Position numbers and translations under genes: made by a program
Source: an uncultured Lachnospiraceae bacterium
GTDB lineage: Bacteria; Bacillota; Clostridia; Lachnospirales; Lachnospiraceae
Length of the DNA: 45,339 nucleotides
Direction: 5' to 3'
NCBI GenBank assembly: GCA_902797675.1
Contig: CADBTR010000080.1
Coordinates: 1-45,339 of the forward strand
The notes under the pieces: model-generated
The model's database searches: none
What the model was told of the DNA's origin: nothing
The model's input: only the letters and a program-made list of their open reading frames with translations
In this document: positions 16,688 through 24,820 of the stretch, piece after piece
How positions within the stretch are numbered: position 1 is the stretch's first letter
Layout of the letters: each line of letters opens with the position of its first letter

Positions 16688-18024
16688 AGAAAAAAGGAAT
16701 GTTTACCGGCTTTTTTACGATTTTTTCCTTTACGGCAAAACAGAGTATGAAAGGGAAGGGATTTAAAACTGCAGGGATTCTGATCGGACTTTTTGTGTTC
16801 CTGTTATTCTTTGCGGTGCCGGTTATTATGGCAAATGTACAAAAGTCAGACAGTGAGACGGATGATTACGGCATGGAAGAAAAGCCTTTGGAGGATTATG
16901 AACCGGAAGAGATACCGGATGCCTTTCTTGTGCTGGATACCGGAACTTTTGATACTTCGCTGTTTGAAGAGTTTACGAAACTTTGGGGTGAGGGAGTATT
17001 TGCCGTTGAATACAGCGATATGCAGATTACGGATGAAAATTACGGCAGGTTGTTTGAAGAATACAAAGAGACTTATAAGCGTCCGGTGGCGTTGAAAGCG
17101 GAGCGAAAGAAGGGGGAACTGGTATTTTCTTATTATGTTTTCCGGGATGCCGATGATGTAGAAGCCTTTACCGATCATTTTGCGGAACTTTTCGCGGCAT
17201 ATTATGACAATCGGAAATATCAAACCGTTCCGGTTTCGGAAGAGATCGCGAAGCTTGTGCAGCTGCCGGTGGTGTATGAAGTTGTGGAAGCAGGCGGGAA
17301 AGAGGAAGATTTTAATACCACTATAGCGCGGATGATCATACCGGCTGTATTTTCTCTGCTGCTGTTTATGATGACGATCATATACGGTCAGTCTATCACC
17401 AAAGTGGTAATGAGCGAGAAAAGTTCAAAATTAATGGAAATGCTTTTGACTTCCGTGCAGCCGTACGTGCTGCTGGCGGGAAAGATTGTTGCCATGGCCT
17501 GCGTTGCGATTGCTCAGATGGCTGCATGGATTCTGCTTGGAATTGCAGGTTTCACTCTTGGGTGTCAGGTGGCAGAGCAGGTCTATGCGGATTATACAAA
17601 TTATATTACGGAATTTATTGAGATCGTACAAAAGGGCAGCAGCGGTTTCAGCGTTGCCGCGGTGGTGCTTTCCATCCTTATGATGCTTACGGGATTTTTA
17701 TTGTATTGTGTCTGGGCAGGATTTATTGCCTCGGCGGTGGATAATGTGGAAGATGTCTCCACAGCCATGTCCCTTTATCAGATTCCTGTGCTGGCTGGGT
17801 TTATGATCTCTTACTTAGGCTCTATGATGGAGCTGGATACCGTCACAAAGATCGCGGAATATGTGCCGATCTCATCGCCTTTTGTCATGCCGGCGGATAT
17901 TCTGGACGGAAAAGTTACGATTACGGGAGGGGCGATCTCCTTTGTGCTTCTTGTGATCTTTACGGTGGGGTTGATCTATGTGACCGGACGCATTTACAAA
18001 GGGAAAATATTTAACAAAAAATAA
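16684..18024 (+). CDS. ABC-2 exporter permease, second copy
   Basis: This 446-residue permease is a distant paralogue of the preceding one: N-terminal helix (about 25-45), an acidic exterior domain (DSETDDYGMEEKPLEDYEPE onward to about 200), then a helix bundle containing the matching coupling segment SEKSSKLMEMLLTSVQPYVL. Its start codon overlaps the stop of the first permease (ATGA), which ties their synthesis together. The pair plus the ATPase makes a complete exporter. No cargo or immunity gene is adjacent that would reveal the substrate; the following gene has its own promoter. Confidence 0.88.
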   Translation: MKKKGMFTGFFTIFSFTAKQSMKGKGFKTAGILIGLFVFLLFFAVPVIMANVQKSDSETDDYGMEEKPLEDYEPEEIPDAFLVLDTGTFDTSLFEEFTKLWGEGVFAVEYSDMQITDENYGRLFEEYKETYKRPVALKAERKKGELVFSYYVFRDADDVEAFTDHFAELFAAYYDNRKYQTVPVSEEIAKLVQLPVVYEVVEAGGKEEDFNTTIARMIIPAVFSLLLFMMTIIYGQSITKVVMSEKSSKLMEMLLTSVQPYVLLAGKIVAMACVAIAQMAAWILLGIAGFTLGCQVAEQVYADYTNYITEFIEIVQKGSSGFSVAAVVLSILMMLTGFLLYCVWAGFIASAVDNVEDVSTAMSLYQIPVLAGFMISYLGSMMELDTVTKIAEYVPISSPFVMPADILDGKVTITGGAISFVLLVIFTVGLIYVTGRIYKGKIFNKK

Positions 18025-18033
18025 GAGATGTTC

Positions 18034-18062
18034 TTGACAATTTTTGTGAATAGTGCGATACT
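18034..18062 (+). promoter_or_regulatory. Sigma-A promoter of the FliD-like gene
   Basis: TTGACA (18034-18039), a 17-base spacer and GATACT (18057-18062) lie 10 bases after the permease stop. The next gene is therefore probably expressed on its own, with a leader of about 60 bases. Confidence 0.75.
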
Positions 18063-18128
18063 TAATCTGAAAAGTTTTGGAAATAAGGAATTTTGCCGAT
18101 ATAGAAAGAAAAGAATGGAGGGATTGTT

Positions 18129-18956
18129 ATGGCTACTTATTTTGGAATTGACAGTAACTATGCGAGTACGCTGTTTTCATCCTTGGGAACCACATCAGGT
18201 GCTTCGAGCCTGACCGGTCTTTTGTCAGAATATTCCAGTATTAAAAGCGGCGCCTACAAGGGATTGCTGCAGAAATATTACGGAACCCAGAAGACCACCG
18301 GCACTCAGCAGGCAAGTGAAACCCGGAATACCAATGATACGAAGAAAACAGAGAATTCAGTGAAGGATCCGACCTCTTATACAAGGGCGAAGGCCTCTAC
18401 ATCGACTTCAAAAGATACGACAAAAACATTGAGCGGCATTGATAAGAGTACGGATGCGCTGAAGGAATCTGCCGATGCGTTGATTTCCGTTGGCTCGAAA
18501 TCCGTATTTGCAAAGAAGACCACAACAGATGCCGAGGGAAATACAACGAAGGTATACGATACCGATAAGATTTTAGGCGCGGTTAAGGATTTTGTGAAGA
18601 ATTACAATGCAGTACTTGCTGATGCGGCAGGATCAAAATCTTCAACCATCACCTCGGACATGGAATCACTGGAGCGGACTACCGGCAGTAATGCTGCCTT
18701 GCTTAAAAGTGTGGGGATCACGGCGGATGAAGACGGAAAGCTTTCTGTGGATGAAACGAAATTCAAGGCTTCGGAAATGTCTTCCGTAAAGACTTTGTTC
18801 AACGGAACAGGCTCTTATGCATATCAGGTTTCCGCAAAGGCATCCATGATGAATTATCATGCGGGCAATGAGGCTTCCAGGGCGAATACCTATACGTCAG
18901 GCGCTTCCTATGCGAATAATTTTTCTTCCGGTGATCTGTTCAACAGCCTGTTTTAA
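18129..18956 (+). CDS. Secreted-looking protein resembling the C-terminal part of FliD
   Basis: I do not recognise a named family for the whole protein. The 275 residues are rich in Ser, Thr, Ala and Lys and poor in hydrophobic clusters; there is no signal peptide or membrane helix. Residues about 140-235 (DKILGAVKDFVKNYNAVLAD, then LLKSVGITADEDGKLSVDE and MSSVKTLFNG) strongly recall the C-terminal helical part of the flagellar cap protein FliD. The first 55 residues form a separate conserved-looking block, joined by a low-complexity linker (60-110). GGAGGG precedes the ATG. There are no flagellar genes nearby, so it may be a surface or export substrate of unknown role. A strong promoter suggests sizeable expression. 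Confidence 0.6.
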   Translation: MATYFGIDSNYASTLFSSLGTTSGASSLTGLLSEYSSIKSGAYKGLLQKYYGTQKTTGTQQASETRNTNDTKKTENSVKDPTSYTRAKASTSTSKDTTKTLSGIDKSTDALKESADALISVGSKSVFAKKTTTDAEGNTTKVYDTDKILGAVKDFVKNYNAVLADAAGSKSSTITSDMESLERTTGSNAALLKSVGITADEDGKLSVDETKFKASEMSSVKTLFNGTGSYAYQVSAKASMMNYHAGNEASRANTYTSGASYANNFSSGDLFNSLF

Positions 18957-18995
18957 GCGGTATCCGGAAGGATATGTCACCGGATGAAAAAATGC

Positions 18996-19024
18996 TTGAC
19001 AAACAGTGGTACATTTAATATACT
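18996..19024 (+). promoter_or_regulatory. Sigma-A promoter of the fatty acid operon
   Basis: TTGACA (18996-19001), a 17-base spacer and TATACT (19019-19024) form a near-consensus promoter with a leader of about 115 bases before acpP. No operator could be assigned with confidence. Confidence 0.85.
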
Positions 19025-19143
19025 TTGAATGTCAGTCTTGTGAGAGCAGTTTGTGCAAGTCATCGGTTTGACGAACAGGTGATCATTACGGGACGGGACT
19101 AAGTCAGATTATAAAAATTGTTGTTTAAGAGGAGAATTTAATT

Positions 19144-19377
19144 ATGTTAGAAAAGATGAAAGAAATCGTGGCAGAACAGTTGAGCTGCGATGCATCCGAA
19201 GTGGAATTGACAACAAACTTCAAGGATGATCTGGGTGCGGATTCCTTAGATCTCTTTGAGCTTGTGATGGCTTTGGAAGAAGAATACGATGTGGAAATTC
19301 CACAGGAGGATTTAGCTTCTATCAATACTGTTGAGGATGTCATCAATTATTTAAAAGACAAGGGTATTGAAGCTTAA
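19144..19377 (+). CDS. acpP: Acyl carrier protein
   Basis: ACP carries growing acyl chains on a phosphopantetheine arm. The 77-residue acidic protein has the attachment serine, Ser34, in LGADSLDLFELVMALEEEYDVEIP-type context (the GADSLD motif), and the four-helix length is normal. A ribosome binding site AGAGGAG lies before the ATG at 19144. It is first in the operon and followed by a stable hairpin, which would help make it more abundant than the downstream enzymes. Confidence 0.97.
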   Translation: MLEKMKEIVAEQLSCDASEVELTTNFKDDLGADSLDLFELVMALEEEYDVEIPQEDLASINTVEDVINYLKDKGIEA

Positions 19378-19390
19378 TAAGGTCTTATAT

Positions 19391-19422
19391 GGCTGCTGTG
19401 GATATTGTTTTCTGCGGCAGCC
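19391..19422 (+). other. Hairpin between acpP and fabD
   Basis: Bases 19391-19401 can pair with 19412-19422 over 11 positions (GGCTGC/GCAGCC perfect, then some G-T pairs). No T-tract follows, so it is not a complete terminator. It more likely marks an RNA processing or 3'-end protection site. Confidence 0.5.
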
Positions 19423-19445
19423 AAATATGTTTATGGAGGTTTTTC

Positions 19446-20366
19446 ATGAGTAAAGCGTTTATTTTCCCGGGACAGGGTGCCCAGTTTGTCGGCATGGGCA
19501 AAGATTTTTATGATACGTACGAGTGCAGCAGGGAAGTGTTTGAACAGGCATCCGAGGCGTTGGGGATGGATATGAAGGCACTTTGCTTTGAAGAAAATGA
19601 TCGTTTAAACATTACAGAATATACACAGGCAGCGCTTGTGACTGTTTCTGTGGCAATGCTTCGCGCAGCGCAGGAAAAAGGACTGGTTCCGGATGTCTGT
19701 GCAGGACATAGTCTGGGCGAGTACAGCGCATTGGTGGCTGCCGGCGGGATGACATTCTCTAATGCAGTCAAAACCGTAAGACAGAGAGGAATTCTTATGC
19801 AGCAGGCGGTTCCGACGGGAAAAGGTGCTATGTGTGCGGTGATCGGACTGGACGCGCAGACGATAAGTTCCGTCTGTGACGAGATCGAGGGTGCTTCGGT
19901 GGCAAATTATAATTGCCCGGGGCAGATTGTGATCACGGGTATGAAAGAGGCTGTGGAACAGGCAGCGGAAAAATTGAAAGAAGCCGGAGCAAAACGCTGC
20001 ATCATGTTAAATGTCAGCGGACCGTTCCATTCTCCGTTTGTAGCGGAAGCGGGAGAGAAACTCTATGAATTTATGAAAGAGATTCCTCTGGAGGAAAAAT
20101 TAACGGTTCCATATGTGGCGAATGTAAACGGCGAATATGTGACAGATACATCAGATATTAAGGAATTATTGAGAAAACAGGTATCGTCTTCTGTACTTTG
20201 GCAGCCGACGATTGAAAATATGATGAAAAACGGTGTGGATACCTTTGTGGAGATCGGTCCGGGAAAAACCCTTACCGGTTTTATGAAGCGTATTAATAAA
20301 GAGATGAAGGCAATCAACATCGGTACGGTGGAAGAGTTGGAAAAAGCGGCAGAACTGCTTGCGTGA
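19446..20366 (+). CDS. fabD: Malonyl-CoA:ACP transacylase
   Basis: FabD loads malonyl groups onto ACP. The 306-residue protein starts SKAFIFPGQGAQFVGMGKD, has the nucleophile Ser89 in CAGHSLGEYSALVAAG and the partner His195 in SGPFHSPF, and ends with the GPGKTLTGF segment. The frame is open upstream to 19389, but that region is taken by the acpP-fabD hairpin, and TGGAGG (19434-19439) stands 6 bases before the ATG at 19446, which settles the start. FabG follows after 45 bases. Confidence 0.97.
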   Translation: MSKAFIFPGQGAQFVGMGKDFYDTYECSREVFEQASEALGMDMKALCFEENDRLNITEYTQAALVTVSVAMLRAAQEKGLVPDVCAGHSLGEYSALVAAGGMTFSNAVKTVRQRGILMQQAVPTGKGAMCAVIGLDAQTISSVCDEIEGASVANYNCPGQIVITGMKEAVEQAAEKLKEAGAKRCIMLNVSGPFHSPFVAEAGEKLYEFMKEIPLEEKLTVPYVANVNGEYVTDTSDIKELLRKQVSSSVLWQPTIENMMKNGVDTFVEIGPGKTLTGFMKRINKEMKAINIGTVEELEKAAELLA

Positions 20367-20411
20367 GCATGAAGCGACAAAGGTTTGCCGCCGATGAAAA
20401 GGAGGATAAAG

Positions 20412-21152
20412 GTGTTGGAAGGAAGAGTGGCATTGATTACCGGTGCCGGAAAAGGAATCGGAAAGGAAATAGCGCTTGAGCTTGCAAGGAATGGCGCAAA
20501 GTGCGTGATCAATTATGCTTCGTCCTCGGCAGGCGCAGAGGATACCGTGGCTCAGATCAGGGAGATGGGACAGGAAGCCTGTGCTTACAAATGTGATGTT
20601 TCCGATGCAACAGCCGTACAGGAGATGGTTGCGGATGTGCTTAAAAACTATGGCAGAATTGATATTCTTGTAAACAACGCGGGAATCACAAAAGACAACC
20701 TTGTGATGGCAATGAAGGAAGAAGAATTTGATGCGGTGATGGATATTAATCTCAAAGGCGCATTCCATTGCATCAAGGCGGTGACGAAACCGATGATGAA
20801 ACAAAGATACGGCAGGATCATCAATATCACCAGTATTGTGGGATTGATCGGCAATGCGGGACAGGCAAATTACGCCGCATCTAAAGCGGGATTGATCGGA
20901 ATGACAAAGTCGGTAGCGAGAGAGCTTGCCACAAGAAATATTACAGTCAATGCCGTGGCACCGGGATTTATTCAGACCGATATGACGGATGTGCTTCCGG
21001 ACAGCGTAAAGGAGCAGCTTCTTAGTCAGATCCCTATGAAGAAACTGGGGGAGACAAAGGATATTGCCAATGCGGTATGTTTTTTTGCGGATGAAAAGGC
21101 AGCATATATTACTGGGCAGGTACTTTCCGTGAATGGCGGAATGGCAATGTAG
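20412..21152 (+). CDS. fabG: 3-oxoacyl-ACP reductase
   Basis: FabG reduces the keto group of the chain with NADPH. The 246 residues form a classical short-chain dehydrogenase: cofactor loop TGAGKGIG (10-17), NNAG (88-91), and the catalytic Ser141, Tyr154 and Lys158 (NITS, then ANYAASK). The start is a GTG at 20412, placed 6 bases after AAAAGGAGG (20397-20405); this gives the usual family opening MLEGRVALITG. A TTG at 20415 is also possible, and an ATG at 20394 overlaps the ribosome binding site and is unlikely. FabF follows after 30 bases. Confidence 0.96.
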   Translation: MLEGRVALITGAGKGIGKEIALELARNGAKCVINYASSSAGAEDTVAQIREMGQEACAYKCDVSDATAVQEMVADVLKNYGRIDILVNNAGITKDNLVMAMKEEEFDAVMDINLKGAFHCIKAVTKPMMKQRYGRIINITSIVGLIGNAGQANYAASKAGLIGMTKSVARELATRNITVNAVAPGFIQTDMTDVLPDSVKEQLLSQIPMKKLGETKDIANAVCFFADEKAAYITGQVLSVNGGMAM

Positions 21153-21182
21153 GATTTCACAGACAGAAAGGATTTCAAAAGG

Positions 21183-22421
21183 ATGAGCAGACGTGTAGTA
21201 GTGACCGGAATGGGAGCCGTTACGCCGATCGGTGTGGGCGTTGAAAATTTCTGGAACGGAATCAAAGAAAATAAGGTAGGTATCAAATTGATCGATCGTT
21301 TTGATACTACGGAATATAAAGCAAAAGTTGCCGGACAGGTGGATGATTTTGACCCGAAGCAATATATGGGACCGAAGGAAGCAAAGCGTATGGAACGGTT
21401 TTGCCAGTTTGCCGTGGCTGCATCAAAAGAAGCTATGGAAGATGCAAAGCTGGATATGAGCAAAGAAGATCCTTTTATGGTGGGAGTGTCCATCGGTTCC
21501 GGAATCGGCAGCTTAGAGCAGGCAGAGATTAACACAAAGAAAGTATTGGAAAAAGGACCGGGCAGGATCAATCCGTTAATGGTGCCGCAGATGATCACCA
21601 ATATGGCGGCGGGAAATGTTTCTATTGCCTTTGGCGCAAAGGGTAAGTCTATCAATGTGGTGACAGCCTGTGCCACAGGAAACAATTCCATCGGAGAGGC
21701 TTATCGGACCATTCAATGCGGGGATGCTGATGTAATGTTCGCAGGAGGAACCGAGAGCGTGATCACACCTCTTGGAATCGGCGGATTTGTGGCGCTTACG
21801 GCATTGAGCACAACAGAGGATCCGATGAAGGCAAGCAGACCTTTTGATAAAGACCGAAACGGCTTTGTCATGGGCGAGGGTGCTGGCGTTGTGATCTTAG
21901 AGGAATTGGAGCATGCCTTAAAGCGGAATGCAAAGATTTACGGAGAAGTGGTGGGATACGGTTCTACTTCCGATGCATTTCATATCACCTCACCGGCAGA
22001 GGATGGATCCGGAGCGGCAAGAGCGATGACAAATGCCATGAGAGAAGCCGGAATCACACCGGCACAGGTGGATTATATCAATGCACATGGAACCAGCACA
22101 CATCATAACGATCTGTTCGAGACACGTGCGATCAAGCTGGCATTCGGCGATGAGGCAAAGAATGTAAAGATCAGTTCCACCAAGTCAATGATCGGTCATT
22201 TGCTGGGAGCGGCAGGCGCAGTGGAATTTATCACCTGTATCAAGAGCATGGAAGAAGGATATGTTCATCCGAATGTGGGATTGGTAGAATCCGAGGAAGA
22301 GATGGATCTGGATTATGTAAAAGATAACGGAATCAAGATGGAACTGAATTATGTGATGAGCAATTCTTTGGGATTCGGCGGACATAATGCCACATTGCTT
22401 GTGAAAAAATATACAGCTTAG
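21183..22421 (+). CDS. fabF: Beta-ketoacyl-ACP synthase II
   Basis: FabF elongates acyl-ACP with malonyl-ACP. The 412-residue length is typical and the catalytic residues are present: Cys163 in VTACATGNNSIGEAY, His302 in INAHGTSTHHND and His339 in KSMIGHLLGAAGA, with the loop NSLGFGGHNATLL at the end. GAAAGGA precedes the ATG by about 10 bases. No FabB-type second synthase or FabA is seen nearby, so this may be the main elongation enzyme. Confidence 0.97.
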   Translation: MSRRVVVTGMGAVTPIGVGVENFWNGIKENKVGIKLIDRFDTTEYKAKVAGQVDDFDPKQYMGPKEAKRMERFCQFAVAASKEAMEDAKLDMSKEDPFMVGVSIGSGIGSLEQAEINTKKVLEKGPGRINPLMVPQMITNMAAGNVSIAFGAKGKSINVVTACATGNNSIGEAYRTIQCGDADVMFAGGTESVITPLGIGGFVALTALSTTEDPMKASRPFDKDRNGFVMGEGAGVVILEELEHALKRNAKIYGEVVGYGSTSDAFHITSPAEDGSGAARAMTNAMREAGITPAQVDYINAHGTSTHHNDLFETRAIKLAFGDEAKNVKISSTKSMIGHLLGAAGAVEFITCIKSMEEGYVHPNVGLVESEEEMDLDYVKDNGIKMELNYVMSNSLGFGGHNATLLVKKYTA

Positions 22422-22435
22422 AAAGGTGTGAAGAG

Positions 22436-22921
22436 ATGGATATCGAGCAAATGAAAGAGTTGATCAAGGCAGTGTCGGAATCAAAAGTGACCTGTTTTGA
22501 ATTTGAAGACGGAACAGATAAGATCAAGATAAAAAAAGCAAATAAAAAGACAGAGATCATCACTGCGCCGGTACCGGCGACGTCTGCAATATTGCCTGCT
22601 CAGGCAAATACACCGATCGTGGTCGGAAATCCGGCTTCTGACGAGGAAGAGCCGGAGACGGCGCAGACAGAAGATGCACAGCCGCAGGGAAATGTAGTGA
22701 AATCCCCGTTGGTGGGAACTTTCTACAGCAGCGCTTCTCCTGAGGCGGAGCCTTTCGTTAAGGTCGGGGATCATGTGAAAAAAGGTCAGGTTCTCGGCAT
22801 TATCGAGGCGATGAAATTGATGAACGATATCGAGAGTGAATATGACGGTGAGGTTGTGAAGATCCTTGTGAACAACAAAGATATGGTAGAATATGAGCAA
22901 CCGTTATTTATCATAGCATAA
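22436..22921 (+). CDS. accB: Biotin carboxyl carrier protein of acetyl-CoA carboxylase
   Basis: AccB carries carboxybiotin between the two half-reactions of acetyl-CoA carboxylase. The 161-residue protein has an N-terminal helix region (DIEQMKELIKAVSESKV), a flexible Ala/Pro/Glu linker (about 43-85) and a C-terminal biotinyl domain with Lys127 in IEAMKLMND. The domain start VKSPLVGTFYSSASPE is also typical. It lies 14 bases after fabF, with the ribosome binding site in AGAAAGGTG. Biotin attachment needs BirA, not in this window. Confidence 0.96.
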   Translation: MDIEQMKELIKAVSESKVTCFEFEDGTDKIKIKKANKKTEIITAPVPATSAILPAQANTPIVVGNPASDEEEPETAQTEDAQPQGNVVKSPLVGTFYSSASPEAEPFVKVGDHVKKGQVLGIIEAMKLMNDIESEYDGEVVKILVNNKDMVEYEQPLFIIA

Positions 22922-22948
22922 TGACGCAGACAGAGAGGCGAGAAAGAG

Positions 22949-23383
22949 ATGAAATTAGGAATTAAGGAAATACAGAAAATATTGCCCCACAGATATCCGT
23001 TTTTACTGGTGGATCGGATTGAAGAACTGACCCCAGGCGAGAGCGCAGTGGGCTATAAGGCATTTACTTATGATGAGAGTTTCTTTCAGGGACATTTTCC
23101 GGTAGAACCGGTAGCCCCGGGCGTGCTGCTTTTGGAGGCTCTGGCGCAGGTCGGAGCCATTGCTGCCCTCAGTCTGGAAGAAAACAAGGGAAAAGTGGTT
23201 TATCTCGGAGGCATGAATAATGTGAAATTCAAGAGAAAAGTAGTGCCGGGTGATTTATTCCGCATGGAATGTCAGATGATCAAGAGAAAAGGACCGATCG
23301 GCGTTGGAAAAGTTACGGGAACAGTTGATGGAAAAGTGGCTGTTTCCGCAGAAATTACCTTTGCAATCGGAGATCCGGAATAA
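22949..23383 (+). CDS. fabZ: 3-hydroxyacyl-ACP dehydratase
   Basis: FabZ removes water from 3-hydroxyacyl-ACP. The 144-residue hot-dog protein has ILPHRYPFLLVDRI near the start, catalytic His49 in FQGHFPVEP and Glu63 in LLLEALAQVGA. Its place between accB and accC is common in Clostridia. The purine-rich GAGAGGCGAGAAAGAG region before the ATG serves as ribosome binding site. It is the only dehydratase visible here. The product must then be reduced by an enoyl reductase, whose gene is not in the operon. Confidence 0.96.
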   Translation: MKLGIKEIQKILPHRYPFLLVDRIEELTPGESAVGYKAFTYDESFFQGHFPVEPVAPGVLLLEALAQVGAIAALSLEENKGKVVYLGGMNNVKFKRKVVPGDLFRMECQMIKRKGPIGVGKVTGTVDGKVAVSAEITFAIGDPE

Positions 23384-23403
23384 TACAGCAGGAGTGATGA
23401 GGC

Positions 23404-24747
23404 ATGTTTAATAAGATTCTTATAGCCAACAGAGGCGAAATTGCCGTGAGAATTATACGGGCCTGCCGGGAGATGGGGATCAAGACGGTAGCGGTGTACT
23501 CCACAGCAGATAAGGACGCGCTGCATACGCAGCTGGCGGATGAGGCAATCTGTATCGGTCCGGCAAATTCGGCTGAGAGTTACTTAAATATGGAGCGGAT
23601 CCTTTCCGCAACGATATTGACAAAAGCGGAGGCGATTCATCCGGGATTTGGATTTTTGTCCGAGAACAGCAAATTTGCGGCTATGTGTGAAAAATGCAAT
23701 ATTACATTTATCGGACCGAGCGCGGAAGTAATTGAAAGTATGGGAAATAAGTCCCAGGCGCGAAAGACGATGATGGCGGCAGGCATTCCTGTCACTCCGG
23801 GAACGGAGGAACCGGTATTTGATGCGGAGGAAGGCTTAAAATTCGCAGACGAAATGGGATATCCGGTAATCATCAAGGCGTCTTCCGGCGGCGGCGGAAA
23901 AGGAATGAGGATCGCGGAGAGCCATGAAGATTTCGTGCTTAATTTTGAAACGGCACAGAGGGAGTCTGTGGCTGCCTTTGGTGATAATACCATGTATATT
24001 GAAAAGTATATCACCAGTCCCCGTCACATTGAAGTGCAGATCCTTGCCGACCGTTACGGGAATGTCATTCATTTGGGAGAAAGAGATTGTTCCATCCAGA
24101 GAAATCATCAGAAAGTGATCGAGGAATCACCGTCCATCGCCATTGACGATACCCTCCGCAAGAAGATGGGGGCAGTGGCGGTCAGGGCGGCAAAGGCAGC
24201 AAAATATGAAAATGCGGGAACCATTGAGTTTTTACTTTCCGGTGAAAATGAGTTCTATTTTATGGAGATGAATACAAGAATCCAGGTAGAACATCCGGTG
24301 ACGGAGATGGTGACCGGACTTGATCTGATCAAGGAACAGATAAGGATTGCTGCCGGAGAAAGACTCTCTTATAAGCAGAAGGATATTATTGTCAGAGGAC
24401 ATGCGATCGAATGCAGGATCAATGCGGAGGATCCGGAGAAGAAATTTCGACCGTCGCCGGGGAAAATTACAGATCTTCATTTTCCGGGAGGAAATGAGAT
24501 ACGGATCGATTCGGCGATATACAGCGGCTATGAGATCCCGCCGAATTATGATTCCATGATCTGCAAGGTGATCGTTCATGACAGAGACAGAATTTCAGCA
24601 ATCAATAAGATGCAGTCTGTCCTGGGAGAGTTGGTAATCGAGGGCGTAAAGACAAATATTGATTTTCAGTTTGATATTATTTCAAATGAGAGATTTCGCA
24701 AAGGCGATATCAATACGCACTTTATCAAAGATGTATATGGGTTATAG
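23404..24747 (+). CDS. accC: Biotin carboxylase subunit of acetyl-CoA carboxylase
   Basis: AccC carboxylates the biotin on AccB using ATP and bicarbonate. The 447-residue protein has the N-terminal FNKILIANRGEIAVRIIRAC, the ATP-grasp glycine loop KASSGGGGKGMRI, the HIEVQILAD strand, the catalytic FMEMNTRIQVEHPVTE segment and the C-terminal RINAEDP and PSPGKI motifs. Length is normal. CAGGAG precedes the ATG. A strong hairpin follows the gene before accDA. Confidence 0.97.
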   Translation: MFNKILIANRGEIAVRIIRACREMGIKTVAVYSTADKDALHTQLADEAICIGPANSAESYLNMERILSATILTKAEAIHPGFGFLSENSKFAAMCEKCNITFIGPSAEVIESMGNKSQARKTMMAAGIPVTPGTEEPVFDAEEGLKFADEMGYPVIIKASSGGGGKGMRIAESHEDFVLNFETAQRESVAAFGDNTMYIEKYITSPRHIEVQILADRYGNVIHLGERDCSIQRNHQKVIEESPSIAIDDTLRKKMGAVAVRAAKAAKYENAGTIEFLLSGENEFYFMEMNTRIQVEHPVTEMVTGLDLIKEQIRIAAGERLSYKQKDIIVRGHAIECRINAEDPEKKFRPSPGKITDLHFPGGNEIRIDSAIYSGYEIPPNYDSMICKVIVHDRDRISAINKMQSVLGELVIEGVKTNIDFQFDIISNERFRKGDINTHFIKDVYGL

Positions 24748-24748
24748 G

Positions 24749-24788
24749 ATAAGGGGCGGAAGTTTTTTGACTTTCGCCTTCACCTTAT
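24749..24788 (+). other. Hairpin between accC and accDA
   Basis: ATAAGG (24749-24754) pairs with CCTTAT (24783-24788), and the adjoining GGCGGAAG (24755-24762) with CTTTCGCC (24771-24778), giving about 14 pairs with a four-base bulge. No T-tract follows. It may be a processing, stabilising or partial attenuation site within the operon. Confidence 0.5.
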
Positions 24789-24820
24789 AGCGTTGACATA
24801 GAATAGAATGAGGGTTTGAA

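Noticed and set aside
18962-18985. ATCCGG/CCGGAT hairpin after the FliD-like gene as a terminator.
   Set aside because: Six pairs with a 12-base loop and no T-tract; transcription may well end here, but the sequence does not show it clearly.
19019-19040. A FabT-like operator half-site (TTTGA...TCAG) at the acpP start site.
   Set aside because: Only one half resembles the known palindrome; the second half does not match, so no operator is claimed.
20166-21362. A 398-codon open frame on the minus strand opposite fabD, fabG and fabF.
   Set aside because: Its composition (rich in His, Cys, Arg and Ile with no domain) is that of a mirror frame of strong coding genes with the full set of fatty acid motifs on the plus strand; no ribosome binding site was seen.
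24793-24798. TTGACA just before accDA as a promoter.
   Set aside because: No -10 element lies 16-18 bases downstream, where the ribosome binding site and start codon are found.
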